From: Bacteroidales bacterium UBA3754
GTDB lineage: Bacteria; Bacteroidota; Bacteroidia; Bacteroidales; UBA1715
Direction of reading: 5' to 3'
DNA length: 37,549 nt
Assembly: GCA_002371705.1 (NCBI GenBank)
Contig: DFGI01000042.1
Coordinates: 1-37,549, forward strand
Shown here: piece after piece, positions 9,062 to 17,964 of the stretch
Layout: every line of letters begins with the position of its first letter
Numbering within the stretch: the stretch's first letter is position 1
Made by a program: the position numbers and the translations under genes
The notes under the pieces: model-generated
Seen by the model: only the letters and a program-made list of their open reading frames with translations
The model's database searches: none
What the model was told of the DNA's origin: nothing

Positions 9062-9682
9062 CTACAATTCCAACTCTCCTGCGCCTTGACGAATGATTTC
9101 TATAGTATCGTTGGAACAATCAACAACCGTTGAAGGTACATTTTTTCCGAAACCTCCATCTATCACAGCATCCACAAGTTTATCGTATTCCTCTTTTATT
9201 ACTTCGGGGTCGGTGAGATATTCAAGAATTTCGTCCTTGCTTTTAACCGACGAAGTAAGAATTGGATTGCCAAGTTCTTTCACTATGGCGCGGCAGATGT
9301 TGTTGTCGGGAATACGGATACCCACGGTTTTCTTTTTGCTTTTAAATAATTTTGGCACGTTGGAATTGGCATTCAATATAAATGTGAACGGACCAGGCAA
9401 GTTATGCTTCATCACCTTGAATACGTAATTGCTCGCAACTTTCGTAAATTCCGAGAGATTGCTCAAATCGTAACAGATAAACGAGAAATTCGATTTTTCA
9501 AGTTTGATTCCTTTAATACGGGCTACACGTTCCACCGCCTTTTGGTTGGTGATGTCGCAGCCAAAACCATACACAGTGTCGGTCGGGTAAATTATTACAC
9601 CTCCATTACGCAGTATATCAACAATTTGCTGTATCTGTCGTTCGTTTGGATTTTCCTCGTATAGTCTGAAATATTCCGCCAT
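9062..9682 (-). CDS. Sua5/YciO/YrdC family protein (threonylcarbamoyl-AMP synthase type, YciO-like)
   Basis: This 206-residue protein carries the YPTDTVYGFGCD substrate-binding block at about residues 29-40, the FTFIL strand and the GIRIPDN block. TsaC/Sua5 proteins make threonylcarbamoyl-AMP from threonine, bicarbonate and ATP for tRNA t6A. Over its whole length this copy looks more like E. coli YciO than TsaC, including the PGxFTFIL and kkktvGiRiP blocks. The expected KxR motif reads K-G-I, so the exact role is open. The start is placed at 9682 (MAEYF), because an in-frame ATG at 9721 would fall inside the SRP RNA gene just upstream. Confidence 0.83.
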   Translation of the reverse strand: MAEYFRLYEENPNERQIQQIVDILRNGGVIIYPTDTVYGFGCDITNQKAVERVARIKGIKLEKSNFSFICYDLSNLSEFTKVASNYVFKVMKHNLPGPFTFILNANSNVPKLFKSKKKTVGIRIPDNNICRAIVKELGNPILTSSVKSKDEILEYLTDPEVIKEEYDKLVDAVIDGGFGKNVPSTVVDCSNDTIEIIRQGAGELEL

Positions 9683-9696
9683 AAATTGAAATAAAA

Positions 9697-9797
9697 AAGG
9701 AGTAAGCTCCTTGCATCGCACCGCTACAACCGCCTACCCTTGCTTCCTTCCGGATCTGGGGGGGTTCAGCAGGAGCTGGTCGTACAAGACTTACCCC
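9697..9797 (-). ncRNA. ffs: Small bacterial SRP RNA (4.5S-type)
   Basis: The minus strand contains the SRP domain IV hallmark, with ATCCGGAAGGAAGCAAGG around 9738-9757: a GGAA tetraloop flanked by the asymmetric loop that binds Ffh. The RNA ends can pair: GGGGTAAG at the 5' end (9797-9790) with CTTACTCC at the 3' end (about 9706-9699). This makes one long hairpin of about 100 nt followed by a run of T, which also ends transcription. The RNA and Ffh form the signal recognition particle that targets membrane proteins. The tsaC/yciO-type gene starts 14 nt downstream on the same strand. Confidence 0.93.
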
Positions 9798-9801
9798 AGC
9801 G

Positions 9802-9835
9802 CAAAAATACATTTTTTTTTTATATCACGAACAAA
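9802..9835 (-). promoter_or_regulatory. SRP RNA promoter
   Basis: On the minus strand a -33 TTTG (9835-9832) and a -7 TATTTTTG (9809-9802) are separated by 22 nt, slightly longer than the usual 19-21. The last G of the -7 box is five nt before the predicted RNA start at 9797, which supports both calls. Confidence 0.65.
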
Positions 9836-9914
9836 GATGCAATGTTTCGTCACGATAAACCACAAGAAGGTCGAAAAAAAATGGTATGCAATGCCATTTA
9901 ATCGTCAGAATATA

Positions 9915-9922
9915 TATTTTTG
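9915..9922 (+). promoter_or_regulatory. Probable -7 box (TATTTTTG) of the MATE gene
   Basis: TATTTTTG fits TAnnTTTG and ends nine nt before the ATG at 9931. By the spacing seen at the SRP gene, transcription would start about 9927, leaving a leader of only a few nt. It also rules out the in-frame ATG at 9886 as the start. No clear -33 TTTG is visible. Confidence 0.45.
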
Positions 9923-9930
9923 CGCCCGCA

Positions 9931-11316
9931 ATGGTAAGAGATTTAACAAAAGGGCGACCGGCAAATGTGATACTGTTGTTCGCATTCCCCATTATTTTGG
10001 GAAATGTGTTCCAGCAGGTGTATAGCGTTGTGGATTCCATTATAGTGGGACGCTATGTGAACTATCAAGCTCTTGCCGGCGTAGGCATCACCAACGGACT
10101 TACGTTTTTTATATTTGGTTTCGTGCTTGGAATCACAAGCGGTTTGGGCATTATGACCGCACAATTTTTCGGTGCCAAGAACTACAAACGGATGCGTCAA
10201 TCACTGGGCACAGGATTCATTATCTGCATTGGATTGTCGGTGTTGCTTACCACATTCGCATTGCTGAGCATTCACCCGTCGCTTCACTTTATAGGAGCTT
10301 CCGACGAGATTTATGAATATTCGCACAATTATTTGGCAATCACATATATAGGACTCACAACGCAAATTGCCTACAATATGGTTGCATGCATTTGCCGTGC
10401 ATTAGGCGACAGCAAAACACCACTGTATTTCCTTATTTTTTCGTCGGTGTTGAACATTGCCCTCGATTTGCTGTTTGTGAAAACGTTTGGATGGGACGTG
10501 AAAGGCGTGGCGTGGGCTACGGTTGTGGCACAGCTTGTGTCGGCAATATTTTGTTTTGTGTATGTTTTTACCCGTCACGTTGAACTGCGGCTTTCGCGGG
10601 AAGATTTCCGCACCAGTTGGAATTTTATTTGGGAACACTTGCGTGTAGGCTTGCCAATGGCATTGCAATTCAGTATAACCGCCTTCGGCGTGATTGTACT
10701 CTATTCCGCGCTGAATAATTTTCCAACAACCTACATAGCGGGATTCACCACCGCAAGCAAAATCCAAAGCCTTGGTATGTTGGTGCCAATTTCGTTGGGC
10801 GTGGCAATTGCGAATTATGTGGGACAAAACTACGGCGCAGGTAATTTGGTACGAATGCGCGTTGGCGTAAACTCCGCACTGATTATGGCAATAGCCGTGT
10901 GTGCAGTTGTAAGCGCAACAATGGCGTATTTCGCCCAACCACTCACATCAATGTTTCTTGAAGAAAATGTTGCCGGCAATGTTTCGGAAATTTACAATGC
11001 TTCCACACAATATTTATACATTTCCGCCTTGTTTTTCCCATTCTTGTTTGTGCTGTTTATCTACCGAAATGCGTTACAAGGAGTTGGAAAAACATTTATG
11101 CCGCTGATGGCGGGCGTTGCGGAATTATTAATACGCGTAATTGCTTCACTCATATTGCCACAATATTTTGGCTATCAAGGCGTGATATTAGTTGACGTGC
11201 TGGCGTGGGTTGGAGCATGCACATTGCTATTCATTTCATACAGAATACAAATGCCCAACTGGGACAGAGCACTTCATCAGTACAAATACAAATGGAGAAT
11301 GCATTATAATGCGTAA
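9931..11316 (+). CDS. MATE family efflux transporter
   Basis: The 461-residue protein begins MVRDLTKGRPANVILLFAFPIILGN, typical of the MATE (NorM/DinF) family, and has about twelve hydrophobic segments in two homologous halves. MATE proteins are inner-membrane antiporters that export drugs or metabolites using Na+ or H+. The VDSIIVGRY stretch in helix 2, the GLGIMTAQFFGA stretch and the second-half NYVGQNYGAG repeat are family marks. I chose 9931 rather than the ATG at 9886, because a -7 box lies between them and the family consensus starts at MVRDL. The substrate cannot be told from sequence. Confidence 0.92.
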   Translation: MVRDLTKGRPANVILLFAFPIILGNVFQQVYSVVDSIIVGRYVNYQALAGVGITNGLTFFIFGFVLGITSGLGIMTAQFFGAKNYKRMRQSLGTGFIICIGLSVLLTTFALLSIHPSLHFIGASDEIYEYSHNYLAITYIGLTTQIAYNMVACICRALGDSKTPLYFLIFSSVLNIALDLLFVKTFGWDVKGVAWATVVAQLVSAIFCFVYVFTRHVELRLSREDFRTSWNFIWEHLRVGLPMALQFSITAFGVIVLYSALNNFPTTYIAGFTTASKIQSLGMLVPISLGVAIANYVGQNYGAGNLVRMRVGVNSALIMAIAVCAVVSATMAYFAQPLTSMFLEENVAGNVSEIYNASTQYLYISALFFPFLFVLFIYRNALQGVGKTFMPLMAGVAELLIRVIASLILPQYFGYQGVILVDVLAWVGACTLLFISYRIQMPNWDRALHQYKYKWRMHYNA

Positions 11317-11371
11317 TGCACCTTGCACAGATTCTACCCCTGCACGCTTACAATTAATCGAACTATTTAAG

Positions 11372-11379
11372 TATCTTTG
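11372..11379 (+). promoter_or_regulatory. Probable -7 box (TATCTTTG)
   Basis: TATCTTTG matches TAnnTTTG 16 nt before the ATG at 11396. The -33 region is not consensus. Confidence 0.4.
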
Positions 11380-11395
11380 ACAAAATATTTTTACT

Positions 11396-12109
11396 ATGAC
11401 GTTCTCCGACAAAGAGTTACATGAAATTGGGAATATACTTGAAGCCACGCTCAAACAAAATTCCGTTGAGACAAAACTTTTCACGTTGGAAGGTTTACGT
11501 TCGCGGCTGAGCCTAACTCAGAGGAAAACAATACAAATTCATTACAAAGGTAAAAAGATTTATCCTAAGGATACTCCTTCGTTCTTCTATCAAGATTATA
11601 TGCTGATTTCGGAAGAAATCCTGAAACTATACTCCGTGCAAGAAGTTTTTGCTGCACCTTTACTATTTGACGACACGATTAAGGAAATTACCGAAAACAA
11701 GCGTTCCTACCTGCTTGCCGTGGTGATTGAAAATGATATTGCCCGCCTGAAACAACAGAAAAAAGGGAAATGGAAGGGCAAAGAACACGTTTCAGCCGAA
11801 GAACAGCGAATTACAATTGATAAAGACAAAGAACAGAAAATACTTTCTTTATTATGTCAAGATAAATACAACGTAGGTGTTGACATGGCAAGCCACGAGC
11901 TGATACGTCTTGTTGCCGACCACGATCTATCGTCATTCTATAAACCAGGTCAAACCAAAAAGATATGCAGTTTGTTACGTGAGCTGACCAAAATTTTAGG
12001 CAATGAATGGGGCGAACTAGCAGCTTTCAAAACCACCAATGGAGAAAAAACGCTCAAGCAAATCAAGAATAATTACCATCGTATCAATAAGGACAATCTA
12101 AAAAAATAA
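11396..12109 (+). CDS. Unrecognised cytosolic protein, 237 aa
   Basis: I do not recognise a family. The protein has no signal peptide or membrane segment and is rich in Lys and Glu. A strongly basic run (KQQKKGKWKGK) sits near residues 120-130 and a lysine-rich tail ends the protein. The C-terminal third (about 155-237) has a helical HTH-like look. It has its own likely -7 box and ends nine bp from the convergent phosphopantetheinyl transferase gene, with no clear terminator between. The coding frame is well supported by length and context, but the role is unknown. Confidence 0.7.
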   Translation: MTFSDKELHEIGNILEATLKQNSVETKLFTLEGLRSRLSLTQRKTIQIHYKGKKIYPKDTPSFFYQDYMLISEEILKLYSVQEVFAAPLLFDDTIKEITENKRSYLLAVVIENDIARLKQQKKGKWKGKEHVSAEEQRITIDKDKEQKILSLLCQDKYNVGVDMASHELIRLVADHDLSSFYKPGQTKKICSLLRELTKILGNEWGELAAFKTTNGEKTLKQIKNNYHRINKDNLKK

Positions 12110-12118
12110 CATTGGGGT

Positions 12119-12721
12119 TCACAAATGGACAATCTGAAAATCCGTCGGTTGTTTTCCGCACACGCTAATCATATAGCCTTCATACGAAATTGTTTTACAA
12201 AACCATAAAGAACCGTTGTATTCCACAGGGCTGCCATCTTGAAATGGCATAACCGAGATGGTTTCGAGCGGAACCGTAATGCCACAGCCTACCGCCTTCA
12301 GCAAACTTTCTTTCTGAGTCCATAAAGTGAAAAAACGATGGGGCACATCTTCGTTCATCCATTGGATTTCCTCGGGTGTAAACACTTTCGTGGCAACACG
12401 GAAATGCCGTTCCCGAATTTGTTCTATATCTACTCCAACAGACTGTGAATCAGTCGCTAACACGACGTACGAACCACTATGCGAAACATTGAATTCACAT
12501 TCATTCTCCAAAAACAATTTTCCGTGCTCATTTGTCTGCAAATCTGACTCTTTCAAATTTGGAAACGCCTTTAACAAAAGCACCCCAACGCCAATGCAAC
12601 GCAACGCATCATTAGGAAACTTAAACTGTTGAGAACGGGCATACCGAAGTGGCATACGCTCCGCAACATCACGTTGCATTTCCTGCGTAATGCTGTCGAT
12701 ATTGAGAATATGAAGTTCCAT
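12119..12721 (-). CDS. 4'-phosphopantetheinyl transferase superfamily protein (Sfp type)
   Basis: The 200-residue protein carries the two signature blocks of Sfp-type transferases: GVDIE at about residues 95-99, with its Mg2+-binding Asp and Glu, and WTQKESLLKA at about residues 133-142. FNVSHSG at about 78-84 is the third conserved block. These enzymes move phosphopantetheine from CoA to a serine of a carrier protein. The ATG shares one base with the stop of the upstream SusC-like gene (TAATG), which implies translational coupling. No carrier protein or synthase is visible nearby, so the partner is unknown. Confidence 0.88.
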   Translation of the reverse strand: MELHILNIDSITQEMQRDVAERMPLRYARSQQFKFPNDALRCIGVGVLLLKAFPNLKESDLQTNEHGKLFLENECEFNVSHSGSYVVLATDSQSVGVDIEQIRERHFRVATKVFTPEEIQWMNEDVPHRFFTLWTQKESLLKAVGCGITVPLETISVMPFQDGSPVEYNGSLWFCKTISYEGYMISVCGKQPTDFQIVHL

Positions 12722-15687
12722 TAAAACGAAAGATTCAATCCCATCAAGAACAAGCGCTGTTTTGGATAATCGTAGTAGTAAATACCATTTGCGCGTGTTT
12801 CAGGGTCAAGACCAGTAAATTTTGTCCACACAAACGGATTTTGCACTTGCGCATAAATCATACAGCGGTTCACTTTGATTTTTTCGCACAATTCTGATGG
12901 TAGCGTATAATTTAACTGTATGTTTTTCAGACGGATATATGAACCATCTTCCAAATAACGTGTTGAAAACGCATTACTATTGCTACCATTATTTTGCACC
13001 AATTTCGGATTTTCGGCATTGTCGCCTGGCAGTTTCCAATAATCAAGAGCCGCAGCCGATTGGTTCAACGAAGTTGTGGCACCATCAGCAATCAGTTCGT
13101 TGTTCAACTGATTGAAAATCAAGTTGCCATAACTACAATAAAACATAAAATTCAACGCCCAGTTGCCGTAAGTCAGATTGTTAGTCCAACCTGCGGTAAA
13201 TTTTGGATCGGCACTGCCGGCAATCACTTTCCGAGCTTTGTTGTAATCCTTTGTCAGGTTGCCATTTTCATCGTACCACATTGGCGAACCGTCGGCAGAG
13301 TTCACACCAGCCCATTCAGCCAAATAGAACGTTTGCAACGATTGTCCAACAGTTCTAATTTTTGTGCTGACAACGATGGTATCGCCACCGTACAATTCAG
13401 TGATTTCATTATGGTTTTTCGCAAATGTCAACGTTGTTGTCCAATTAAATTTATCGGTATTCACAACAGTTGACGAAAGCGACAATTCCACCCCTCGGTT
13501 CACCATAGAACCTACGTTCTGCATCTGGCTTTCGTAACCCGTAGTCATTGAAACTGGTACAGCAAGCAACAAATCAAACGTGTTTCGATTATATAAATCA
13601 ACGGCAAAGTTGAATCGTTTCAAAAATTTGAAGTCAATTCCAAAATCGGCGTTATGGTTCTTTTCCCACGTTAAATCAGGGTTTCCCATTGTTGACGGTG
13701 TACTTCCTGGCTCGTCGAAATAGTTCCGACCAAACGCATACAACTGCATAAACAAATAATCGTCGATATCGGAGTTTCCCGAAGTACCATAACTTCCACG
13801 CACTTTCAACAAATCAAGCCACGTGAGCGACTGCATAAAACTTTCGTCCGATACAATCCACGAACCACCAACCGACCAAAACGGAGCCCAACGGTTCGAC
13901 GGGCTGAATTTTGACGAACCATCCACACGGAAACTTGCGCTCAAATAGTACTTCGCCATATAATTATATTGAAAGCTCGAAATTCCCGAAAGCAACGACG
14001 ATTCCCGCCCAAATTCGTTCATCTGCTCCATTTGTGAGGCGTTTGCTATGCTCGACATACTTTCCGAGGCGAAGTTAGAAGCTATCATATTCGAATAATT
14101 CAACGAGTTTGACTCAACCTCGAAACCGCCCATTATCTGCAATGCGTGTTTCAATTTCTTGAAATCCCACTTCAATGTTGATGAAGATGTCCACGTCAAC
14201 ACATTTGTTGAATAATACGACGAAACACCATTTTTATCAGAGCCATCGGGCGTTTCGGGATGCAAGTATGCAAATTCATCAACATTGATGTAGTCGGCAT
14301 TTGCGATTGTCTTAAATTCCAGATTCAGAGGTAGTTTGTATTCCACAAACATATTTCCAAGCATACGTTTGGTTTTGTTGTAGTTATCGTTCAAATTAAT
14401 CACGCCGACTGGATTGTAAAATTTATTCACAAAATTGTAGGAATCTCCATTCATCACTGAAACGGTCGGTTTTGCCGTATAGGCCGTGGTCACCGGACTG
14501 GAGGTGTAACCAGGTTCCACAGTTGTATGTTGCGTAGTGAACGACGGATTGAATTTAAAACCAAACGAACATTTGTCCGAAGCCTTATGGTTCAAGTTCA
14601 AACGGATGGAAAAACGTTCCAAGCCAGTACCAGTCACAATACCCTTTTCGTTTTTATATTGACCTGACGCAAAAAACGTTGAATTGTCGTTTCCACCTTG
14701 CGCCGAAAATTCATACGATTGGTTCCACGCCCTACGATACACCTCGTCGAACCAGTCGGTACTTGCAGTATCGTCGAGCAATTCCTCCGCGATTTGAGCA
14801 TCGGTTTTACCAGAATTTTTCATTGCATCGGTCAACCATGATTTATACTCATTTGCGTCCATCAACTTGAAATTGTTGGTGGAAATCAGTCCCAAGCCCT
14901 GCGATGTTGAAAACGAATAGATTGTTTTACCCGATTTCCCGGATTTAGTTGTCACCATTATGACGCCATTCGAAGCACGCGAACCATACAACGATGTAGC
15001 CGCCGCATCCTTCAAAATGGAAATATTCTCTATATCGTTGGGATTGAGCGAAGTAAGAATTGACGATGCGTCGGAATTTTGCGAAGTTTCGCCCGAAAAC
15101 ATTGGCACACCGTCAATTACAATCAAAGGCGAGCTACCAGCCGATATTGAACCAGCCCCGCGCAACTGTATTTCCGATGAAGCACCCGGTTGCCCCGAAT
15201 TTGTGCTTAGCACGATACCAGGAACTTGTCCCTGCAAAGCTTTTTCAAAACTTGAAGCCTGCGCGGCAACAATGTCATCGGCTTTCAGCGCCGATAACGA
15301 ACCAGTGAACGATTCCTTTTTCTGTTTTCCGTATGGCACAGTCACAACAACCGTTTCAATCATCAATGCATCAGGAGCCAACGCCACATTATATACCGTT
15401 TCGGAAGTTATAGGCACAATCTTCGTAGCCATACCCACATAGCTGAATTCCAATGCAGCCGCATCGTTTGGAATATCCATCACAAACGAACCATCCAGCT
15501 CGGTGAACGCGCCATACATAGTTGGAACATACGAGCCATTGTCGCCTTTCATCATTGCCGCAACCGAAGCTGCCACTAAAGGTTCTTTTGTTTGGGAAGA
15601 AGTAACTTTTCCCGACACTTCACGGGTTTGTCCGTAGGAACAAATCACCGCAAACATTATTATTGCAAGACTATAAAAATATTTCAT
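12721..15687 (-). CDS. SusC/RagA-family TonB-linked outer membrane protein (no SusD partner)
   Basis: The 988-residue protein has a signal peptide (residues 1-19, ending SYGQ) and a CarboxypepD_reg-like domain at about 22-105. A TonB-box-like VVVTVPYG is near residue 115, and the plug domain contains LRGAGSISAGSSPLIVIDGVP. A long beta-barrel ends in the aromatic residue typical of BamA substrates (NLSF). SusC proteins import glycans, peptides or other large ligands with a SusD lipoprotein lid. No SusD gene is adjacent: the downstream overlapping gene is a phosphopantetheinyl transferase and the upstream gene is unrelated. This is therefore an orphan SusC or a member that works alone. Confidence 0.93.
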   Translation of the reverse strand: MKYFYSLAIIMFAVICSYGQTREVSGKVTSSQTKEPLVAASVAAMMKGDNGSYVPTMYGAFTELDGSFVMDIPNDAAALEFSYVGMATKIVPITSETVYNVALAPDALMIETVVVTVPYGKQKKESFTGSLSALKADDIVAAQASSFEKALQGQVPGIVLSTNSGQPGASSEIQLRGAGSISAGSSPLIVIDGVPMFSGETSQNSDASSILTSLNPNDIENISILKDAAATSLYGSRASNGVIMVTTKSGKSGKTIYSFSTSQGLGLISTNNFKLMDANEYKSWLTDAMKNSGKTDAQIAEELLDDTASTDWFDEVYRRAWNQSYEFSAQGGNDNSTFFASGQYKNEKGIVTGTGLERFSIRLNLNHKASDKCSFGFKFNPSFTTQHTTVEPGYTSSPVTTAYTAKPTVSVMNGDSYNFVNKFYNPVGVINLNDNYNKTKRMLGNMFVEYKLPLNLEFKTIANADYINVDEFAYLHPETPDGSDKNGVSSYYSTNVLTWTSSSTLKWDFKKLKHALQIMGGFEVESNSLNYSNMIASNFASESMSSIANASQMEQMNEFGRESSLLSGISSFQYNYMAKYYLSASFRVDGSSKFSPSNRWAPFWSVGGSWIVSDESFMQSLTWLDLLKVRGSYGTSGNSDIDDYLFMQLYAFGRNYFDEPGSTPSTMGNPDLTWEKNHNADFGIDFKFLKRFNFAVDLYNRNTFDLLLAVPVSMTTGYESQMQNVGSMVNRGVELSLSSTVVNTDKFNWTTTLTFAKNHNEITELYGGDTIVVSTKIRTVGQSLQTFYLAEWAGVNSADGSPMWYDENGNLTKDYNKARKVIAGSADPKFTAGWTNNLTYGNWALNFMFYCSYGNLIFNQLNNELIADGATTSLNQSAAALDYWKLPGDNAENPKLVQNNGSNSNAFSTRYLEDGSYIRLKNIQLNYTLPSELCEKIKVNRCMIYAQVQNPFVWTKFTGLDPETRANGIYYYDYPKQRLFLMGLNLSF

Positions 15688-15704
15688 ATCAATTATTTAC
15701 CGTG

Positions 15705-15712
15705 CAAATTTA
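15705..15712 (-). promoter_or_regulatory. Probable -7 box (TAAATTTG) of the SusC-like gene
   Basis: The minus strand reads TAAATTTG, matching TAnnTTTG, 18 nt upstream of the ATG at 15687 and inside the 49-bp gap to the upstream gene. No consensus -33 box is seen. Confidence 0.45.
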
Positions 15713-15736
15713 TGATTATTTCTCTCTTTATGGCTA

Positions 15737-16378
15737 CTATTTGAAGAATTTCAAGTACGAATGCACCAACATTTTATGAATCTTCAACGCATCGTCAAGT
15801 TGTTTGGGCGTTATATCGGGATGTTCCAGCTCAAAATTGTTGCACAATTCCGCTAAAAACTCGTCTTCGTTGAAATTCTCGAACGCATCGTCAACTTTCA
15901 CCACCACATTATACGCCAACATAGGCAGAATGCGGTTTGCAAGTCGCATCGCCACAGTTCGTTCCTCGTTCGACATAACCGTTTTTGAGCATAAATCAGT
16001 CAATGTGTCAACAAAATAGTCCGGGCACGATGAAAGCAACAACACTTGCGTATGCAACGCATTGAAATAATGTTGTTTATGACGTTCCACATCAGTCTCA
16101 CACAATTCAATGGCACGTTGTGCATACACAAACGCCATCTGCAACATTTTCAGTTCATCGTCTTCATCTTCAACTAAATCGTAGTGGTGCATCACCAAGA
16201 GCGACTTTGCCACTTTCCACACTTCCACCGAATTCCACAATAATTGCGGATAACGCATAACCGACTCATACACAAATGGTAATATATGTTGCGCCTTAGC
16301 TTGTTTTCCCTCGTTTGAAAATTCCAAAACTTTATTAATAACAGCAAGAAGCACTTCCTCTGGATTGTCCTGATTCAT
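15737..16378 (-). CDS. Unrecognised helical protein, 213 aa, paired with the cyclase-HD gene
   Basis: No family is recognised. The sequence is soluble and looks almost all-helical, with TPR-like alternation (long amphipathic segments such as the AFVYAQRAIELCETD stretch near residue 87), and has no signal peptide. It begins two bp after the stop of the cyclase-HD gene, so the two are surely co-transcribed and may interact. A TPR-like adaptor or a regulator of the cyclase-HD protein is plausible, but that is inference from position only. Confidence 0.7.
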   Translation of the reverse strand: MNQDNPEEVLLAVINKVLEFSNEGKQAKAQHILPFVYESVMRYPQLLWNSVEVWKVAKSLLVMHHYDLVEDEDDELKMLQMAFVYAQRAIELCETDVERHKQHYFNALHTQVLLLSSCPDYFVDTLTDLCSKTVMSNEERTVAMRLANRILPMLAYNVVVKVDDAFENFNEDEFLAELCNNFELEHPDITPKQLDDALKIHKMLVHSYLKFFK

Positions 16379-16380
16379 AG

Positions 16381-17712
16381 TTATTCTTTGATTAAACTTT
16401 GTAATCGTTTGATTTGCTTTTGTTTATTCACTTCCCTATTGTTTTTTGCGAAATTCGTAAAATAGGTGTGGTTCGATATGAATTTAATCTGTTGTTTATT
16501 CCACGTATTCTTATCATTTACAATATTTTGCACATGTAATTCATCATACAGCGTGTCGGAAACGGGAATGAAATCCGAGCGTCCCAAATAATCCAAATCG
16601 GCATCGCACATAATACATTCAAGCAATGTGGTTGGATTTGGCGGCAGCTGGGTCGCCATAATCAACGTACAGATTTTGTCGATTTGTTCCTGCGAATAGC
16701 AATAGCGCGGCAGAATTTCGCGGGCATAGTCACAACTGATATTTTCGTGTCCTTTCGACTGCACAATCTGCCCCATATCGTGGAACAGCGCCGCCGTGCG
16801 CAACAGCAACATATCCTCCTCGTCAGTCACATTTTCGGCAGTGGCAATCACCTCAACGCCAATCAGCACATCCATGGTATGTTTCACGTTATGGTAGTGC
16901 AAATACGGCGGGAGTTCTTTTTCGAGGCGGTTCAGAATATATTCCTCCAAATCGGGGAAACGCACCTGTGCCAAACGGATGGAAAAATCGTGGTTAGGCA
17001 ACTGCAACTCCGCATCAACAGCATATTTCGGCTTAAATCCCGTGACACGGTACAACCTCACGCCGCCGACATATTTCACTGGCAATGCGCCCACAACCTC
17101 ACACGAAAAGACATCACGCAAAAAGCCATAGGTCATTTCCGAAATAACAATCTGTCCTGGTTTCGTAAACGATTCTATACGGTAAGCAATATTTGCCGCA
17201 TCGCCCTTCACATCGTAATGTTTTTTCTTTTTGCCCGAAATTATTGCTGCCACGGGACCAGTATGAATTCCCATCGTAATATCCCAAATGCCTTTATCGG
17301 AGTGGAGATAGCGAACAATTTCCATTGCCGCCAAAATCATCTCGATTGGATTGGTGCGGTTCTTTTCGGGAATGCCGCCCGCACACATATATGAATCGCC
17401 CAACGATTTGACTTTCTTAATGTTATATTTCGAAACAATTTCATCAACGTGCCTCATAATGGAATCAAGACCGTCAACCAACGACTGGGCATTCTCAACG
17501 GATTGCAGTTTTTCAAAACCCGAAATCTTCGCATACATCACCGTTACCATCTTGAAACGGCGATTTTCCATATCGTGCGACGATGGTTCTTCGTGCATTT
17601 CGCTTTGTTTTATAGCGGCAATCTGCGAATTTGCATCGTCGAGCAAACGTTTGAGATGCGCTATTTCGTCACGAAGTTGCTCATTTTCACGTTGTAAACT
17701 TTCTATATCCAT
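16381..17712 (-). CDS. Class III nucleotidyl cyclase-like domain fused to an HD-type phosphohydrolase domain
   Basis: The 443-residue protein starts with a coiled coil (about 1-40). A class III cyclase domain (about 52-225) carries the motifs KSLGDSYM (Lys102, Asp106), GIHTGPV (149-154), YDVKGD (166-171) and NIAYR (Asn174, Arg178). The first metal-binding Asp of the usual A-D-I-x-G-F motif is Lys62 here (AKISGF), so two-metal catalysis may be lost. A C-terminal HD domain (about 265-400) keeps the likely metal ligands His274/His278, His311-Asp312 and Asp370. HD enzymes hydrolyse phosphoesters, often nucleotides. The protein could both sense and degrade a nucleotide; no membrane segment is present. 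It is the first gene of a two-gene unit. Confidence 0.85.
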   Translation of the reverse strand: MDIESLQRENEQLRDEIAHLKRLLDDANSQIAAIKQSEMHEEPSSHDMENRRFKMVTVMYAKISGFEKLQSVENAQSLVDGLDSIMRHVDEIVSKYNIKKVKSLGDSYMCAGGIPEKNRTNPIEMILAAMEIVRYLHSDKGIWDITMGIHTGPVAAIISGKKKKHYDVKGDAANIAYRIESFTKPGQIVISEMTYGFLRDVFSCEVVGALPVKYVGGVRLYRVTGFKPKYAVDAELQLPNHDFSIRLAQVRFPDLEEYILNRLEKELPPYLHYHNVKHTMDVLIGVEVIATAENVTDEEDMLLLRTAALFHDMGQIVQSKGHENISCDYAREILPRYCYSQEQIDKICTLIMATQLPPNPTTLLECIMCDADLDYLGRSDFIPVSDTLYDELHVQNIVNDKNTWNKQQIKFISNHTYFTNFAKNNREVNKQKQIKRLQSLIKE

Positions 17713-17964
17713 ACCGTTTCAAAATTGAATAAAGGTACATATTTTTTTTGATTTCTCCCTTGGTCTCTCTATTTTATGCAAAAAAATTTAGACACCATAA
17801 ATTTTGTTATATTTTATAGAAATGCCAAATGAAAACGCACCCCAAAAAGCCAACGGCTTAGTTGCTCGCATAACGACAGCATTGCGACTTTGCAGGCAAG
17901 CGAAAGGAACTTTTTGAACGAAGCGTAAATTACCTTTTAAACGGCTCTACATAAGCACTTGGAT

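Noticed and set aside
9683..9721. Longer N-terminus for the YciO/TsaC-type gene
   Set aside because: It would run into the SRP RNA gene.
17822..17917. 31-codon frame starting MPNENAPQ in the gap before the ATPase gene
   Set aside because: Too short, no recognisable family and no clear promoter or start context; it may be a degraded fragment.
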